64,000 bases of DNA from JAFMJV01 sp963800275. Its GTDB lineage: Bacteria; Chloroflexota; Limnocylindria; Limnocylindrales; CSP1-4. The stretch lies in assembly GCA_963800275.1 (NCBI GenBank), contig CAWDAI010000015.1, positions 1 through 64,000 on the forward strand. Reading direction: 5' to 3'. The notes beneath the pieces were generated by a model. It had not been told where the DNA came from. It did no database searches and saw only the letters and a list, made by a program, of their open reading frames with translations. The position numbers and the translations under genes are program-made. Shown piece after piece: positions 37,469 to 45,045 of this stretch (positions are counted from its first letter, which is position 1; every line of letters begins with the position of its first letter).

Positions 37469-38326
37469 CTACTTGACGCTGCCGGCGGTGATGCCGTCCA
37501 CGATGTGTCGATTGAAGACGATGTAGATGATGATCATGGGGATGGTCACGATCGACAGCGCCGAGAAGAGCATCGAATAGTCGGTCTGGTAGCGGCTGGA
37601 GAAGGCCAGCAGGCCGGTGGGGATGGTCTTGAGGTCGTCGTCCTGGATGTAGAGCAGGGCCAGCAGGAACTCGTTCCAGGCCGCCAGCGCGGAGAAGATG
37701 GCGACCGTCGCGAGGCCCGGCCGCAGCAGCGGGAGAGCGATCTGGCGAAAGACCCGGAAGTCGCCGGCACCATCGATGCGGGCGGCTTCGAAGAGCTCAC
37801 CCGGCAGCCCGTCCATGAAGACCTTCAGCAGGTACGTGGCCAGGGGCAGGCCCATGGCCGTGTAGGGGATGATCAGGGCCCAGCGGGTGTCGGTGATGGC
37901 GAGCTCGGTGAAGATGTTCGACTGGGCGATGAAGTACGACTGCAAGGGCAGCAGCAGGCCCAGCGCGAAGAGACCCATGGCCAGGCCGCGACCGGGGAAG
38001 CGGTAGCGGCTGAAGGCATACGCCGCGAGCGAGCCCAGCAGCAGGATGAGCGTGACCGAGGCGCCCGTGACGATCGCGCTGTTGAGCGCGTACTGGCCGA
38101 TGTGGCCGACCTCCCAGGCGTCGACCCAGCGGGTCAGGTCCCAGGCCTCGGGCAGGGCGAAGGGCGAGGCGAAGATGGCTCGGTTGGTCTTGAAGCTGGA
38201 GACCACCATCCACACGAGGGGGAAGAAGAACAGCAGCGCCAGCAGCACCATGGCCAGGCCGGTCAGCCAGCGGGCGACCCGGGGCCCCGTGGCACGGTCA
38301 TCTGCCCGGTAGGCGGTGTCGCTCAT
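37469..38326 (-). CDS. Carbohydrate ABC transporter permease (MalG/NgcG-like)
   Basis: A 285-residue inner-membrane subunit with six helices. The EAA motif is FEAARIDGAGDFRVFRQIAL, and VVSSFKTNRAIFASPFALPE is the usual periplasmic loop of the second sugar permease. The C-terminus (FNRHIVDGITAGSVK) is the family consensus. The start overlaps the preceding permease by 4 bp. Last gene of the amino-sugar-type operon. As in many MalFGK-type operons of high-GC bacteria no ATPase is encoded here, so a shared MsiK-like ATPase elsewhere is expected. Confidence 0.92.
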   Translation of the reverse strand: MSDTAYRADDRATGPRVARWLTGLAMVLLALLFFFPLVWMVVSSFKTNRAIFASPFALPEAWDLTRWVDAWEVGHIGQYALNSAIVTGASVTLILLLGSLAAYAFSRYRFPGRGLAMGLFALGLLLPLQSYFIAQSNIFTELAITDTRWALIIPYTAMGLPLATYLLKVFMDGLPGELFEAARIDGAGDFRVFRQIALPLLRPGLATVAIFSALAAWNEFLLALLYIQDDDLKTIPTGLLAFSSRYQTDYSMLFSALSIVTIPMIIIYIVFNRHIVDGITAGSVK

Positions 38327-39204
38327 GTCTCAGCCGCCGTGGACCGGCCCCGTCGCTGGGCCTGCGCATAAATGAGGCCGACGCCCACCACGATGACCGT
38401 CAGCAGCACCGCCATGGCCGAGCCGTAGCCCACGTCGGAGTTGCGGAAGACCGTCTTGACCAGCAGCGTGGTGGGGATCTCCGTGGAACCGTAGGGCCCG
38501 CCGTTGGTGAGCACGAAGAAGAGGTCGAAGCCCTGGAAGCCGCCGGTCACGCAGAGCAGGATGGCCACGCCGGTGGCGCCGCGGATCATGGGCACCTTGA
38601 TGCGTCGGAAGAGGTTCCATTCGCCCGCGCCGTCCAGCCGCGCGGCCTCCACGATCTCCTCGGGGATCTGCCGGAAGGCCGCGTAGAAGATGACCATGTA
38701 GAAGCCGGCGTAGACCCAGCCCGAGACCACGCTGATGGCCAGCAGGGCGGTCTGCGGATCGCCCAGCCAGATGCGTTGGAAGTCGCCCAGGCCAAGCGCC
38801 TCCAGCGCGCCGTTGACGAGCCCGAAGTCGGGGTTGTAGATGAACGACCAGAGCACCGCGATGACGACCATCGGCAGCATCACCGGCACGAAGATGGCGA
38901 CCCGGAACCACATGCCGGCGCCACGCATGGTGATGAGGCCTGCCAGTCCCAGGCCGACGCCTACCTCGAGCACGATGGTGGCCGCGATGTAGATGACCAC
39001 GTGGAGGAACGAGTCGCGGAAGAGCTGGTCGCCCAGCGCCCGGGCGTAGTTGTCCAGCCCCACGAACGTCATCGGCCCGAAGCCGTTCCAGTCGGTGAAG
39101 CTGTAGCCGACCGTGAGCACCATCGGCACCAGCACCGCGGCTGCGAAGACAGCCAGGCCGGGCACGATGAAGAGCCAGGGCGTGAGGCGGCTGGTCGGCT
39201 TCAT
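38323..39204 (-). CDS. Carbohydrate ABC transporter permease (MalF/NgcF-like)
   Basis: A 293-residue partner permease with six helices. It begins LTPWLFIVPGLAVFAAAVL, has GFGPMTFVGLDNYARALGD before the second helix, and an EAA loop VEAARLDGAGEWNLFRRIKV. Separated from the binding-protein gene by 78 bp containing a strong hairpin, which may lower permease expression relative to the binding protein. The pairing with GH84, SIS and GntR genes suggests amino-sugar or glycan fragments as ligand. Confidence 0.92.
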   Translation of the reverse strand: MKPTSRLTPWLFIVPGLAVFAAAVLVPMVLTVGYSFTDWNGFGPMTFVGLDNYARALGDQLFRDSFLHVVIYIAATIVLEVGVGLGLAGLITMRGAGMWFRVAIFVPVMLPMVVIAVLWSFIYNPDFGLVNGALEALGLGDFQRIWLGDPQTALLAISVVSGWVYAGFYMVIFYAAFRQIPEEIVEAARLDGAGEWNLFRRIKVPMIRGATGVAILLCVTGGFQGFDLFFVLTNGGPYGSTEIPTTLLVKTVFRNSDVGYGSAMAVLLTVIVVGVGLIYAQAQRRGRSTAAET

Positions 39205-39234
39205 CCGCTCGTCCTCCTGGTCTCTGGATGCAGA

Positions 39235-39263
39235 GACGGGGCGCCCGTCAGGAGCGCCCCGTC
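39235..39263 (-). terminator. Intra-operon hairpin (attenuator)
   Basis: GACGGGGCGC (39235-39244) and GCGCCCCGTC (39254-39263) form a perfect 10-bp stem with a 9-nt loop, 20 bp after the binding-protein stop and 30 bp before the permease start. Such hairpins commonly make the binding protein more abundant than the permeases, by partial termination or 3' mRNA protection. Confidence 0.72.
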
Positions 39264-39282
39264 GTGATCCGAACGGCGGGCG

Positions 39283-40548
39283 CTACTGCGAGATTCGCTC
39301 GTCGAGGGCCGCCAGCGCATCGGCCGGCGACTGCTGGCCACCGAGCACGGCCGCTTCCGCAGCGTAGAGCTCGAGGGCGGTGGGGACGTCATAGCCGGTG
39401 TCCGGCGGAAGGACCACCGTGGAGGCGCCGCTGAGCAGCTCGTTGAGCCGAGTGGAGCGGGCATCCACGTCGCTCGCGCCGGCCGCGGGGGCGAGCGGCG
39501 AGAGCTCCGCGTCATCGATGAAGGCCTGCGCGTTCTCGGGGCTGTTCATCAGCGCCAGGAACTCCGTGGCGAGGTCGATGTTCTCGCTGTTGGCGTTGAC
39601 CATGAAGCCTGTCTCCACGCCCATGACGCTGTTCTGGTCGCCAGCCGAGCCTTCCGGCATGGCCGGCAGGTTGACGAAGTCGAAGTCGAGGTCCGGGGCC
39701 TCATCGATAGCCCAGCTGACCAGCCACGAGCCGATCGGGTGCATGGCCGCCTGGCCCTGGAAGAAGAGCTGCGCGCCGGCGTTGTCATCGACCGCGTTGG
39801 CGCTGGCGTTGACGCAGTTGTGGTCGACCAGCTCGGCGATGTAGCCGAAGGCCTGCTCCCACTCGGGCGTGGCGAAGGGGCCCTTGTCGCTCAGGGTCTG
39901 GTCGTAGACGTCTTCACCGACCACGCGCGAGGCCATGTGGCTGAGCCAGTTACCCGCGGCCCAGAGGTCCTTGTTGCCGGTGGCGATGGGGATGATCCCG
40001 GCCGCGTCGAGCGTGTCACAGGCAGCCAGCAGCTCTGCCCACGTGGTCGGCGGGGTGATGCCGTTCTCCTCCAGCAAGGGCACGTTGTACCAGAGCACGT
40101 TGGTCACGTCCGCCGTGTGGGGCACGAGCACGATCTTGCCGTCGACCGAGGCCGCGGTGAAGGCGCTCTCATCAAAGATGCCCGCCAGCGGCCCGGACTC
40201 GACCGCCGCGGTGAGGTCGGCCGCGTAGCCGTCAGCGTAGCGCTGGGCCATGCGGGCGCCGGTCCATTCGAAGTAGATGTCGGGGGCGTTGCGGCCGGCC
40301 AGCAGATTGGGCAGACCGATGGTCTCGTAGAGGTCGTCGTCCTGGTAGTTCATCTCGACGGTCACGCCAGGATGCATCTCCGAGAACTGGGCGGCCACGC
40401 TGTTGAAGACGCGGATACCGGCCTCGCCGGGAGAGCCCATGGCCACGCGCAAGGTCGTGTCCTGGGCCGTGGCGGTGCCTGCGATGCCGACCACGCTGAG
40501 CATGGCCGCAGCCGAGATCGCGACGAGCGCGCGCTGGCCTTTCCTCAT
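39283..40548 (-). CDS. Extracellular sugar-binding protein (SBP_bac_1 family)
   Basis: A 421-residue exported ligand-binding protein. The ATG at 40548 follows AGGAG and overlaps the GH84 stop. Signal peptide: MRKGQRALVAISAAAMLSVV, cleavage around ATAQD; no lipobox. The mature part is a family 1 fold: FSEMHPGVTVEMNYQDDDLY, PDIYFEWTGARMAQRYADG, TPPTTWAELLAACDTLDAAG and HPIGSWLVSW. Family members bind mono- and oligosaccharides, including chitobiose/GlcNAc (NgcE). The neighbouring GH84 and SIS genes favour an N-acetylhexosamine ligand, but that is inference. Confidence 0.9.
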   Translation of the reverse strand: MRKGQRALVAISAAAMLSVVGIAGTATAQDTTLRVAMGSPGEAGIRVFNSVAAQFSEMHPGVTVEMNYQDDDLYETIGLPNLLAGRNAPDIYFEWTGARMAQRYADGYAADLTAAVESGPLAGIFDESAFTAASVDGKIVLVPHTADVTNVLWYNVPLLEENGITPPTTWAELLAACDTLDAAGIIPIATGNKDLWAAGNWLSHMASRVVGEDVYDQTLSDKGPFATPEWEQAFGYIAELVDHNCVNASANAVDDNAGAQLFFQGQAAMHPIGSWLVSWAIDEAPDLDFDFVNLPAMPEGSAGDQNSVMGVETGFMVNANSENIDLATEFLALMNSPENAQAFIDDAELSPLAPAAGASDVDARSTRLNELLSGASTVVLPPDTGYDVPTALELYAAEAAVLGGQQSPADALAALDERISQ

Positions 40549-41903
40549 TCGGTGACTCCTTCTGCTTGGGGGACCTCGCCCGGCCGGAACATCGTCCCGG
40601 ACAGGACGGACAAGGTCATCTCCAGGGTGTCGCCGAACACGCGCACGCGCGCCCGACGCAGCTTGACCAGGAACGGCGCCAGCTCGCTGGGTCCGTCCTC
40701 CTCCAATCGCCCGGCCGCAGCCAGGTCGGCGATCCGGCGGACCGCCTGGGCTCCTGTCTCGAAGGCCATCAGCCAGGGACGGATCTCCTCGATCAGCTGG
40801 CGGTTGACCACGGGACCATGGAGCAAGTGTCGGGCCGCGCCCTCCAGCCGGGAGGCCAGTGCCGCCAGCGAGCGAACGCCCACGTCCGTGTCGCCGTGCT
40901 CGAGCGCGAAGAGCGCCTCGCTCAGGGTCGCGTCCACGTAGGGCGCGTCGGCCGTCGAGAGGCACGACGAGCGCACGTTGTCGGCGAAGATCGCGAAGGC
41001 TTCCAGGTCGGCCTCGCCGACCACGTCACGCATGGCCTCGAGCCAGCTCGCCTCCGGATCGTAGCCAGCAGGGTCGTGCAGGAAGTCGGCGATCGTCGCG
41101 AGCGGGATGCGGGACGCCTCGTAGAGCTCCATGGGGTTGGCCACGATCCCGCGGCAGGCGCACCACAGCTCCGGGTCGCGGCCGCGATAGGGCCCGATGT
41201 GGAGCTCGTAGCCCATGGCCACGTCGTTGACCGGGTAGTTGTCCCAGTAGATCGGCGGTCGCTTGGCCGTCTGTCCGAAGACCAGGGCATCGTCGAGGTC
41301 CAGCGTCGCCGAGCAGACGGCGCGGCCCGTCCAGAAGAGGTCGATGGCGGGGTCCAGGCCAGACCCGAGCATCGCCAGACTGGCCTCCGTGCCGCGGCCC
41401 CAGTATTCGGTCGGGCAGACGATGAGGTCGACGCCGGCGGGCAGGGTCGCGAAGACGTCGTTGACCAGGTCGATCTGGGCGGCTTCGAGGGACGCGAACC
41501 TGGCGCGGTCGGCAGGGTACTGCAGTCGGAGCGGGATATCGTCGAGGAAGAGGCCGATGTGGTGCACGCCGATCTCAAGCACGCTGGCGATCTTGCGCCG
41601 CAGGATCTCGCGATCGGCCTCGTCCGAGTAGCGCACAGAGAGCCCGGGGGAGATGCACCAGGTCAGGGCCATGTGTCGACGCTCGCAGGCCTCGACCAGC
41701 TCGCGCAGCCGCTGCAGCGCCTCGCGGTCGTAGGGGTCGCGCCAGTCCTCTCGCAGCAGGCGATCGTCCTTGGGCGAATACATGTAGGCGTTCATGTCAC
41801 GCGAGCCCAGGAAGTCGATCAGCGCCAGGCGCTGCGAGTGCGACCAGGGGTGGCCGTAGAAGCCCTCGATCACGCCCCTGATGGCGAACGGCGATCCGCT
41901 CAT
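40545..41903 (-). CDS. GH84 beta-N-acetylglucosaminidase (O-GlcNAcase/hyaluronidase-like)
   Basis: A 452-residue retaining exo-hexosaminidase that works by substrate-assisted catalysis. The barrel begins AIRGVIEGFYGHPWSHSQR, followed by MNAYMYSPKDDRLLREDW. The catalytic aspartate pair is D121-D122 in GLFLDDIPLR. The sugar-binding segments PTEYWGRG and PPIYWDNYPVND match GH84. The C-terminal ~130 residues are a helical domain (ADNVRSSCLSTADAPYVD). There is no signal peptide, so it is cytoplasmic and would act on imported glycosides or on O-GlcNAc-like groups. The usual bacterial NagZ/GH3 route is not used here. It lies between the SIS gene and the binding-protein gene with 4-bp overlaps on both sides. 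Confidence 0.88.
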   Translation of the reverse strand: MSGSPFAIRGVIEGFYGHPWSHSQRLALIDFLGSRDMNAYMYSPKDDRLLREDWRDPYDREALQRLRELVEACERRHMALTWCISPGLSVRYSDEADREILRRKIASVLEIGVHHIGLFLDDIPLRLQYPADRARFASLEAAQIDLVNDVFATLPAGVDLIVCPTEYWGRGTEASLAMLGSGLDPAIDLFWTGRAVCSATLDLDDALVFGQTAKRPPIYWDNYPVNDVAMGYELHIGPYRGRDPELWCACRGIVANPMELYEASRIPLATIADFLHDPAGYDPEASWLEAMRDVVGEADLEAFAIFADNVRSSCLSTADAPYVDATLSEALFALEHGDTDVGVRSLAALASRLEGAARHLLHGPVVNRQLIEEIRPWLMAFETGAQAVRRIADLAAAGRLEEDGPSELAPFLVKLRRARVRVFGDTLEMTLSVLSGTMFRPGEVPQAEGVTE

Positions 41904-42655
41904 CGGCCATCGGTCCGGGCGAAGTGGGCCTCGTTGACCTCGTCACCCCCGGCCAGGTTGGCGCTGGTGAAGACCTCCGGCTCAAGGCCCATGGCCATCA
42001 TGCGCTCGACCACCTGCGCCACCATGGCGTTGATGACCGCGGCGCCGATGACCGTGGAGGTCGGGGCCACCCGGGCCGCGAGACCATCGATCTCGACCGC
42101 AGCGTCACCCACCGCGCCGCCGTTGTCGATGACCACGTCCACCAGCTCGTGCAGCCGAGGGCCCGCGGCCTGGCGCGCCTGCGCCGAGGTGGCGTGGGCG
42201 ATGCTGGTGATGGCGATGGTGCGCAGGCCCCGCCGCCGCGCTTCCCGTGCCATCTCCACGATGACCGTGTTGCCGCCCGAGTTCGACGCGATGAGCAGGA
42301 CATCGCCGGCCGCGACACCGTGGTCCTCGAGGATGGCCGAACCCAGGCCAGGGATCCGCTCCAGGCGTGTGCTCAAGGGGCCGCCCGCGTGCAGCATCAG
42401 GCCCTCGAAAAGGATGGGTCGGACGTGCACCAGGCCGCCGGCGCGGTAGTAGAGCTCCTCGGCCAGCATGTGCGAGTGGCCAGAGCCGAAGGCGTGCAAC
42501 GTGCGCCCGGCGGCGAGGGCCTCGGCCACGATCTCCGCGGCCGCGGCGACATAGCCCCACTGGCGATCCTCGACCTGCGTGAGCAGGGCGGCGACCCGGT
42601 CCAGATAGCGCCGACCCGCTGGCGACGGCGTCGAGGCGGTGCTGCCCCTGGTCAT
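41900..42655 (-). CDS. SIS-domain sugar-phosphate-binding protein (UPF0309-like)
   Basis: A 251-residue cytoplasmic protein with a single sugar-isomerase (SIS) fold: GRTLHAFGSGHSHMLAEELY, DVLLIASNSGGNTVIVEMAR and LRTIAITSIAHA. It resembles the UPF0309 group, relatives of MurQ etherase and of phosphosugar isomerases. In the operon it could isomerise or de-aminate an amino-sugar phosphate produced after GH84 action. It overlaps the gntR stop and the GH84 start by 4 bp each. Exact reaction unknown. Confidence 0.85.
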   Translation of the reverse strand: MTRGSTASTPSPAGRRYLDRVAALLTQVEDRQWGYVAAAAEIVAEALAAGRTLHAFGSGHSHMLAEELYYRAGGLVHVRPILFEGLMLHAGGPLSTRLERIPGLGSAILEDHGVAAGDVLLIASNSGGNTVIVEMAREARRRGLRTIAITSIAHATSAQARQAAGPRLHELVDVVIDNGGAVGDAAVEIDGLAARVAPTSTVIGAAVINAMVAQVVERMMAMGLEPEVFTSANLAGGDEVNEAHFARTDGR

Positions 42656-43443
42656 GTCGCGCCCTCCACGCTGGCCCGCATCGATCCGGCCCTCGAGACC
42701 GCCGCCGCGGGAGGACGGCCTGGCGAGGGGTTGGCCGGCAGGACCAGCGGCCGAGCCGGCATGTGTGCGCTGAGCTGGTAACGGTCTCCGCGGTAGACGC
42801 AGTCGGCCACCATCAGGACCTCGCCGCAGGCATCGAGGTCGGTCATGCGCACGAAGAGGGCGGCCTGTTCGGCGCTGATGCCCAGGAGGGATCGTGACGC
42901 GGCGTCGGGGACGACGGGCTCGATGACCGCGTCCGCCGAGCCGGGCACCAGGCCGTAGCGAGTGGCCAGGAGTTCATACAGCGAGCCTTCGAGGTCATCC
43001 GGCTCCAGGCCCGGCACGCGCGCGGTGGCGATCGAGACGGTCTCGATGGCCATCGGTTCGGCGCTGCCCAGGCGCAGGCGGGTGAAGCGCACGATGGGTT
43101 CGCCGACGCCGATCCGCAGGCGCTCCGCGTCGGACGAGTCGGCCGCGCGGCGCTCGAACTCGAGCAGCCGGCTGCTGGGCTCGAGGCCTCGGTCGCGCAT
43201 GTCCTGGGTGAACGAGGTGAGCGCCAGGAACCGGACCACCGGCGGCGGCAGGACGTAGGTGCCCGAGCCGCGCCTGCGTGCCACGAGCCCCTCGGCGATG
43301 AGCGCGTCGGTGGCGTGCCGGACGGTCATGCGTGCGGCCTGCCAGCGTCGGCTGAGGGTCCGTTCGCTGGGTAGCCGGTCGCCAGGCCGCGCGGTGGCGA
43401 CGAGCTCTCGGAGACGGGCTCGGAGGATCCGTCGGTTCGCCAT
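42652..43443 (-). CDS. GntR/HutC-family regulator with UTRA domain
   Basis: A ~263-residue repressor. The DNA-binding domain (LRELVATARPGDRLPSERTL, MTVRHATDALIAEGLVARR, GSGTYVLPPP) is followed by a UTRA effector domain (FTQDMRDRGLEPSSRLLEFE, PIVRFTRLRLGSAEPMAIET, GISAEQAALFVRMTDLDACG). DasR/NagR of this subfamily bind GlcNAc-6-P or GlcN-6-P. The start is uncertain: ATG at 43443 (MANRRILRARL) is preferred, and an in-frame GTG lies 5 codons upstream. First gene of the six-gene operon; a dre-like site lies 50 bp upstream. Confidence 0.9.
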   Translation of the reverse strand: MANRRILRARLRELVATARPGDRLPSERTLSRRWQAARMTVRHATDALIAEGLVARRRGSGTYVLPPPVVRFLALTSFTQDMRDRGLEPSSRLLEFERRAADSSDAERLRIGVGEPIVRFTRLRLGSAEPMAIETVSIATARVPGLEPDDLEGSLYELLATRYGLVPGSADAVIEPVVPDAASRSLLGISAEQAALFVRMTDLDACGEVLMVADCVYRGDRYQLSAHMPARPLVLPANPSPGRPPAAAVSRAGSMRASVEGAT

Positions 43444-43492
43444 GTTGCCGTTGGACACCTGCCGGAGGTTAGGGGCGTGGCCTGCATCCAGC

Positions 43493-43511
43493 AAGTGCGA
43501 ATAGACCACTT
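43493..43511. promoter_or_regulatory. Candidate GntR operator (dre-like inverted repeat)
   Basis: AAGTGCGAATAGACCACTT contains the inverted arms AAGTG/CACTT and the half-site TAGACCACT known from DasR-type sites (consensus about AGTGGTCTAGACCACT). The left half is weaker. It is placed 50-68 bp before the gntR start, between the operon and the divergent GNAT gene. Confidence 0.45.
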
Positions 43512-43669
43512 TTCCGAAGGGCGTTCACCTCCGCGCCAGACCACTGTGGCCATCGTTCGTGCATAGGATCAATCGCAGCGCCTAGACCGCTACCGGTGGC
43601 CCGGCCTTCACAGAGATAGGCCGATTTCGGCCGAGCTCGCCCCTCGTCGCGACCGGCTACCCTGTGCAC

Positions 43670-44269
43670 ATGCTGCGAATAAAAGAGGCCGGACTCCCCG
43701 ACATGGCCGGTGCCTACCGCACCTGCCTGCTCACCGGCGACGCCGGCAAGGACGGCAGCGGACGCTATCGCGACCCGGACTTGCTCGGCCACGTCTATGT
43801 GGGCCCATACCTCGCGCGAGGGCACGGCACGCAGCTGGTGCTGGTCGACAAGGCCGGCTCAGCGGGGTACCTGCTCTCGGCTGATGACACGCTCGACTTC
43901 GAGGCCTGGGCCGAGGAGCGCTGGTGGCCGTGGCTTCGGACACGCTACCCGTTGCCGAGCCCCGGCGCGGCCGATCCCGATGCGGAGCTGATCCGCCTGA
44001 TCCACTCGCCGCCCCGCACACCGCAGGCGCTCGCAGACGAGTATCCGGCGCACCTGCACATCGACCTCCAGGAGCGGGCCCGGGGGACGGGCCTGGGCCG
44101 TCGGCTCCTCGAGCGACTTCTGGGCGACCTGCGCGCGCGGGGCGTTCCTGGGGTCCATCTCGGCGTGGATGACACCAACACCAACGCCATCGGCTTCTAC
44201 GGGCACCTGGGCTTCCGTGAGCTGGACGCCGAGCCGGGTGGGCTGATCATGGGGCTGCGCTTCGGCTGA
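43670..44269 (+). CDS. GNAT-family acetyltransferase related to the O-GlcNAcase C-terminal domain
   Basis: A 199-residue protein. It begins MLRIKEAGLPDMAGAYRTCL, LTGDAGKDGSGRYRDPDLLG and HVYVGPYLARG. The GNAT core has LHIDLQERARGTGLGRRLLE (acetyl-CoA loop RGTGLG) and GVHLGVDDTNTNAIGFYGHL. This layout, including the EYPAHLHIDLQ strand, recalls bacterial relatives of the GNAT-like domain at the C-terminus of eukaryotic O-GlcNAcase. It is divergent from the operon that holds a GH84 gene, the other half of that enzyme. A GTG two codons upstream is an alternative start, and no ribosome site is visible. The acetyl acceptor is unknown. Confidence 0.8.
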   Translation: MLRIKEAGLPDMAGAYRTCLLTGDAGKDGSGRYRDPDLLGHVYVGPYLARGHGTQLVLVDKAGSAGYLLSADDTLDFEAWAEERWWPWLRTRYPLPSPGAADPDAELIRLIHSPPRTPQALADEYPAHLHIDLQERARGTGLGRRLLERLLGDLRARGVPGVHLGVDDTNTNAIGFYGHLGFRELDAEPGGLIMGLRFG

Positions 44270-44378
44270 CGCGGGACGGGCTCGTCACCGCCCTTTCATG
44301 TGTTTGTCATCTAGTCCACGCATCCTCAGGCCCGACCGGCTGCACCCCTGCGGCCGCGAAGCAGTAGTGGAGACGACC

Positions 44379-44975
44379 ATGCAACGAATGACCCTGATCG
44401 GAGCGGCCGCATCGCTGGCGCTGGCCTTGGCGCCCGCGAGCGCGCTCGCGCAGGACGAGACCTTGACCGATATGTCCGGAGACGCCATGACGGCGGCCCC
44501 GATGGTGCCGCACCCCTCGCATATCCACGCCGGCGACTGCTCCATGCCGGGCGACGTGGTGCTACCGCTCTCCGACGTGGGTCCCGTCGGCAACGAGGCC
44601 CAGGGTGCCGAGGGCTACATCCACGTCGATATCGGTCGCTCCACGGTGGAGGCCCCGCTCGCCGACATCCTCGGTACCGACCATTCGATCATGGTCCACC
44701 AGAGCGCTGACGACATGGACACCATCATCGTCTGCGGCGCCATCGGTGGCCACGACGTGGACGGCTCGTTCCTGGTCGGACTGGGGCCAGTGGGCGACTC
44801 GGGCTACTCGGGCATCGCCTGGCTGACCGACAACGGCGACGGCACCACCGACGTGCAGGTCACCATCACCCACTCGGGGGCGACCCAGTCCATGGACACC
44901 GACATGGGTGCCGACGATATGAGTGGCGACGCCGACGGCGACATGGGTGGCGACGACATGGGCAGCGACGGCTAG
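44379..44975 (+). CDS. Secreted protein with acidic Gly-Asp-Met tail, unknown function
   Basis: A 198-residue exported protein. Signal peptide: TLIGAAASLALALAPASALA, cleavage before QDETL. The mature core has a His-rich start (PMVPHPSHIHAGDCSMPGDV) and beta segments (GYIHVDIGRSTVEAPLADIL, HSIMVHQSADDMDTIIVCGA). It ends in a low-complexity tail of GDDM/DGDMG repeats that could bind divalent metal. The HIHxGxC element recurs in other Chloroflexota secreted proteins. The ATG at 44379 is chosen because the preceding frame lacks a ribosome site. No enzyme family is recognised. Confidence 0.65.
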   Translation: MQRMTLIGAAASLALALAPASALAQDETLTDMSGDAMTAAPMVPHPSHIHAGDCSMPGDVVLPLSDVGPVGNEAQGAEGYIHVDIGRSTVEAPLADILGTDHSIMVHQSADDMDTIIVCGAIGGHDVDGSFLVGLGPVGDSGYSGIAWLTDNGDGTTDVQVTITHSGATQSMDTDMGADDMSGDADGDMGGDDMGSDG

Positions 44976-44991
44976 CGATCCGTCTTCTGGG

Positions 44992-45022
44992 CGGGCGCTC
45001 GCGCTTGATCGAGGAGCGCCCG
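44992..45022. terminator. Hairpin terminator between convergent genes
   Basis: CGGGCGCTC (44992-45000) pairs with GAGCGCCCG (45014-45022) across a 13-nt loop, 16 bp after the secreted-protein stop and 23 bp before the MFS stop. Confidence 0.65.
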
Positions 45023-45045
45023 TGAACAGTCCTGGCTAAAGAACG

